Shown here in pieces: positions 31,804-33,780 of a DNA stretch of 33,780 bases. Both the position numbers and the translations under genes were made by a program. The notes beneath the pieces were generated by a model. The model saw only the letters and a list, made by a program, of their open reading frames with translations, did not search any database and was not told the origin of the DNA. Source of the DNA: Propionibacterium sp. GTDB taxonomy: Bacteria > Actinomycetota > Actinomycetes > Propionibacteriales > Propionibacteriaceae. The stretch covers positions 1 through 33,780 of the forward strand of contig DUOQ01000162.1 of assembly GCA_012838755.1 (NCBI GenBank), in the 5' to 3' direction. How positions within the stretch are numbered: the first letter of the stretch is position 1; each line of letters opens with the position of its first letter.

Positions 31804-32739
31804 GTGAGCGATGACGACATGATCCACCCGGTCGACCTGGCGACCGCGCCCGCGCTGGTGCTGCGCGGGCAGCGCTTCGATGCGGGGCGCCCGGCCGTGA
31901 TGGCCATCGTCAACCGCACGCGCGACTCCTTCTTCGTCACCGCCGGTGCCGACGGGCTCGAGCCCGCGTTGGACGCCCTCGCGTCCGCCGTGGACGCCGG
32001 GGCCGACATCGTCGACGTGGGGGGCGTCCGGGCGGGCCAGCAGGGGGAGTGGGTCGACGTCCCGACCGAGGTGGCGCGGGTGCGCCCCTTCCTCGAGGCG
32101 GCCCGCGAGCGGTTCCCCGACCTCGTCCTGAGCCTGGACACCTGGCGTTCCGAGGTGCTCGACGCCTGCCGCGACGTGGGCATCGACCTGGTCAACGACA
32201 CGTGGGCCGGCGCCGACGCCGACCTCGTGGCCGGTGCGGCGGAGCTCGGCGCCGGGTACGTGGTCTCGCACACCGGGGGGTTGCCGCCGCGCACCGACCC
32301 GGTCGACGTGAGCTACGGGCCCGACCCCGACGACGTGGTGCGGTCGGTTCTGGCGGGGCTCCGGGACGGGGCCGCGCGCGCGGTGGCGGCCGGCATCCGG
32401 CCCGAGGCGGTGCTCATCGACCCGACCCTGGACTTCGGCAAGACCACCCGCCACTCGCTGCGCGTGCTGCGGGCCACGGCGTCCATCGCGTCGCTGGGGT
32501 ACCCCGTCCTGCAGGCGATCTCGCGCAAGGACTTCGTCGGCGAGACCCTCGACCTGCCCGCCCGGGAGCGGCTCGAGGGGTCGCTCGCCGCGACCGCCGT
32601 CGCGGCCTGGTTGGGGGCGACGGTGTTCCGGACCCACGACGTCGGCGCCACCCGCCGGGTGCTGGACATGGTGGCGTCCATCCGCGGGGACCGGCCGCCC
32701 ACGGTCGCGGTGCGGGGTGAGCCCGGGGGTGGCGCCTGA
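31804..32739 (+). CDS. folP2: Dihydropteroate synthase family protein, FolP2-like paralog
   Basis: VMAIVNRTRDSFF, ADIVDVGGVRAG, LSLDTWRSEV, LVNDTWAGADADL, SHTGGLPPRT, LIDPTLDFGKTT; resembles mycobacterial FolP2 more than FolP1. Confidence 0.85.
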   Translation: MSDDDMIHPVDLATAPALVLRGQRFDAGRPAVMAIVNRTRDSFFVTAGADGLEPALDALASAVDAGADIVDVGGVRAGQQGEWVDVPTEVARVRPFLEAARERFPDLVLSLDTWRSEVLDACRDVGIDLVNDTWAGADADLVAGAAELGAGYVVSHTGGLPPRTDPVDVSYGPDPDDVVRSVLAGLRDGAARAVAAGIRPEAVLIDPTLDFGKTTRHSLRVLRATASIASLGYPVLQAISRKDFVGETLDLPARERLEGSLAATAVAAWLGATVFRTHDVGATRRVLDMVASIRGDRPPTVAVRGEPGGGA

Positions 32740-33116
32740 TGCAGTTCGAGAGCTGGATCGACCGGCAGATCCGTGAGGCGATGGAGCGCGGCGAGTTCGA
32801 CAACCTGCCCGGCGCGGGTCGGCCCCTCGAGCTCGACACCTCCGAGGACTGGTGGATCAAGGCCAAGATCCGTCGTGAGAACCTCGACGCCGTGCTCCCC
32901 GGCCCGCTCGCCCTGCGGCGCGAGGTCGAGGGCATCACGGACGCCGTGGCCGACTGCCGCACCGAGGCCGAGGTCCGCGAGCGCTGCGAGGCCCTGAACG
33001 AGCGCATCCGCGACCACTACCTGCGCCCCGAGACCGGGCGCCGCATCATCGTGGGCAAGGTCGACGTGGACGCCGTGGTCGAGGGCTGGCGGGCCCGAGG
33101 GAATTCTGGTCGGTAG
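32739..33116 (+). CDS. DUF1992 (DnaJ-homologue C28-like) domain protein
   Basis: ESWIDRQIREAMERGEFDNLPGAGRPLEL signature; start overlaps folP2 stop (TGATG). Confidence 0.92.
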   Translation: MQFESWIDRQIREAMERGEFDNLPGAGRPLELDTSEDWWIKAKIRRENLDAVLPGPLALRREVEGITDAVADCRTEAEVRERCEALNERIRDHYLRPETGRRIIVGKVDVDAVVEGWRARGNSGR

Positions 33117-33210
33117 GACTACGGTCGTACCGGGGGCTCCCCGATCCAAGACCACGGTGCAAGGAAACGACGCGACAACCGCCGCGACCCCGATCTACCG
33201 TGGAAGGACC

Positions 33211-33780
33211 ATGAGCACGAGCACCCTTCCCCCGCGCACGGCGGCGGCCCCCCGTGAAGCCGAGACCGTCGTCGACCCCGTCGAACCGGACGCGGTCGAG
33301 AGTTCCAAGCCGGTCCTGACCCTGTCGGTGACCGCCCTGGCGGCCGGCGCCCTCGCCGCCGTGACCTCGGCCACCATCGGGTCCACCCTGGGCACGGCGG
33401 GCACCCTCACCGGTGCCGCGCTCGGATCGATCGTCGGCGCGCTCTCGACCGCCCTGTACACGTTCGGGCTGCAGCGCACGTGGCACGCGCTCGCGGCACT
33501 CAACCCGCGCCGCGCCCAGGTGGCCGCCGGGGTGCTCTTCACCGCGTTCCTGGCGTTCCTCGTGGCGCTGGGGGCCATCACCAGCCTCGAGAAGGCCACC
33601 GGGTCCTCGCTCGCGGGCGCCCCCGGAACGACCCTCCAGCAGGTCCGGGTGGTCACGGTCGAGCGTGCGGCCGCCGTCCCGGGGCCGGATCGTCAGGTGG
33701 CGGCGCCGGTGGGGGCGGCCCAACCCGCGGCGTCCGAGGCCCCGGTGGGCGCCGCCGAGCCGAGCGTCGCGCCGGTCGCG
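33211..33780 (+). CDS. Partial (3' truncated) membrane protein with Ala/Pro-rich C-terminus
   Basis: ATG with ggaagga RBS; no stop to window end; two hydrophobic segments (LSVTALAAGALAAVTSATIGSTLG; VAAGVLFTAFLAFLVALGAI). Confidence 0.75.
   Translation, partial: MSTSTLPPRTAAAPREAETVVDPVEPDAVESSKPVLTLSVTALAAGALAAVTSATIGSTLGTAGTLTGAALGSIVGALSTALYTFGLQRTWHALAALNPRRAQVAAGVLFTAFLAFLVALGAITSLEKATGSSLAGAPGTTLQQVRVVTVERAAAVPGPDRQVAAPVGAAQPAASEAPVGAAEPSVAPVA

Overview
Chromosomal window from a high-GC actinobacterium (Propionibacteriaceae-like style, taxonomy is inference), mostly ordinary dense coding sequence: M3 peptidase, L-serine dehydratase, a cyclic-2,3-diphosphoglycerate-synthase-like P-loop protein, Lhr helicase, two aldo/keto reductases, ExeM/NucH-type secreted nuclease, a GT87-like membrane protein, FolP2-type DHPS paralog, DUF1992 protein. 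More notable: (1) a three-gene sulfur-handling operon (SQR-like flavoprotein, TusE/DsrC-like protein, DsrE-like protein) with a TACCC-N4-GGGTA palindrome between its -35 and -10, and a second site of the same geometry over the start codon of a small CPVCNK membrane protein about 6.7 kb away, suggesting a CsoR/CstR/RicR-type regulon; (2) a two-gene unit of a divergent sortase and one secreted substrate ending in a VPAETG sorting signal; (3) a mirror-ordered isomerase/oxidoreductase/oxidoreductase/isomerase sugar operon without transporter; (4) a ~1.5 kb decayed island (13.5-14.9 kb) with GNAT and ornithine cyclodeaminase remnants, inverted repeats and DnaA-box-like sequences; (5) a perfect 56-bp palindrome fused to a 20-bp tandem duplication; (6) a recurring -10-like hexamer 6-7 nt before start codons suggesting many leaderless transcripts. 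No tRNA, rRNA, CRISPR array or intact mobile element was recognised. All calls are from reading sequence and translations; no searches were run.
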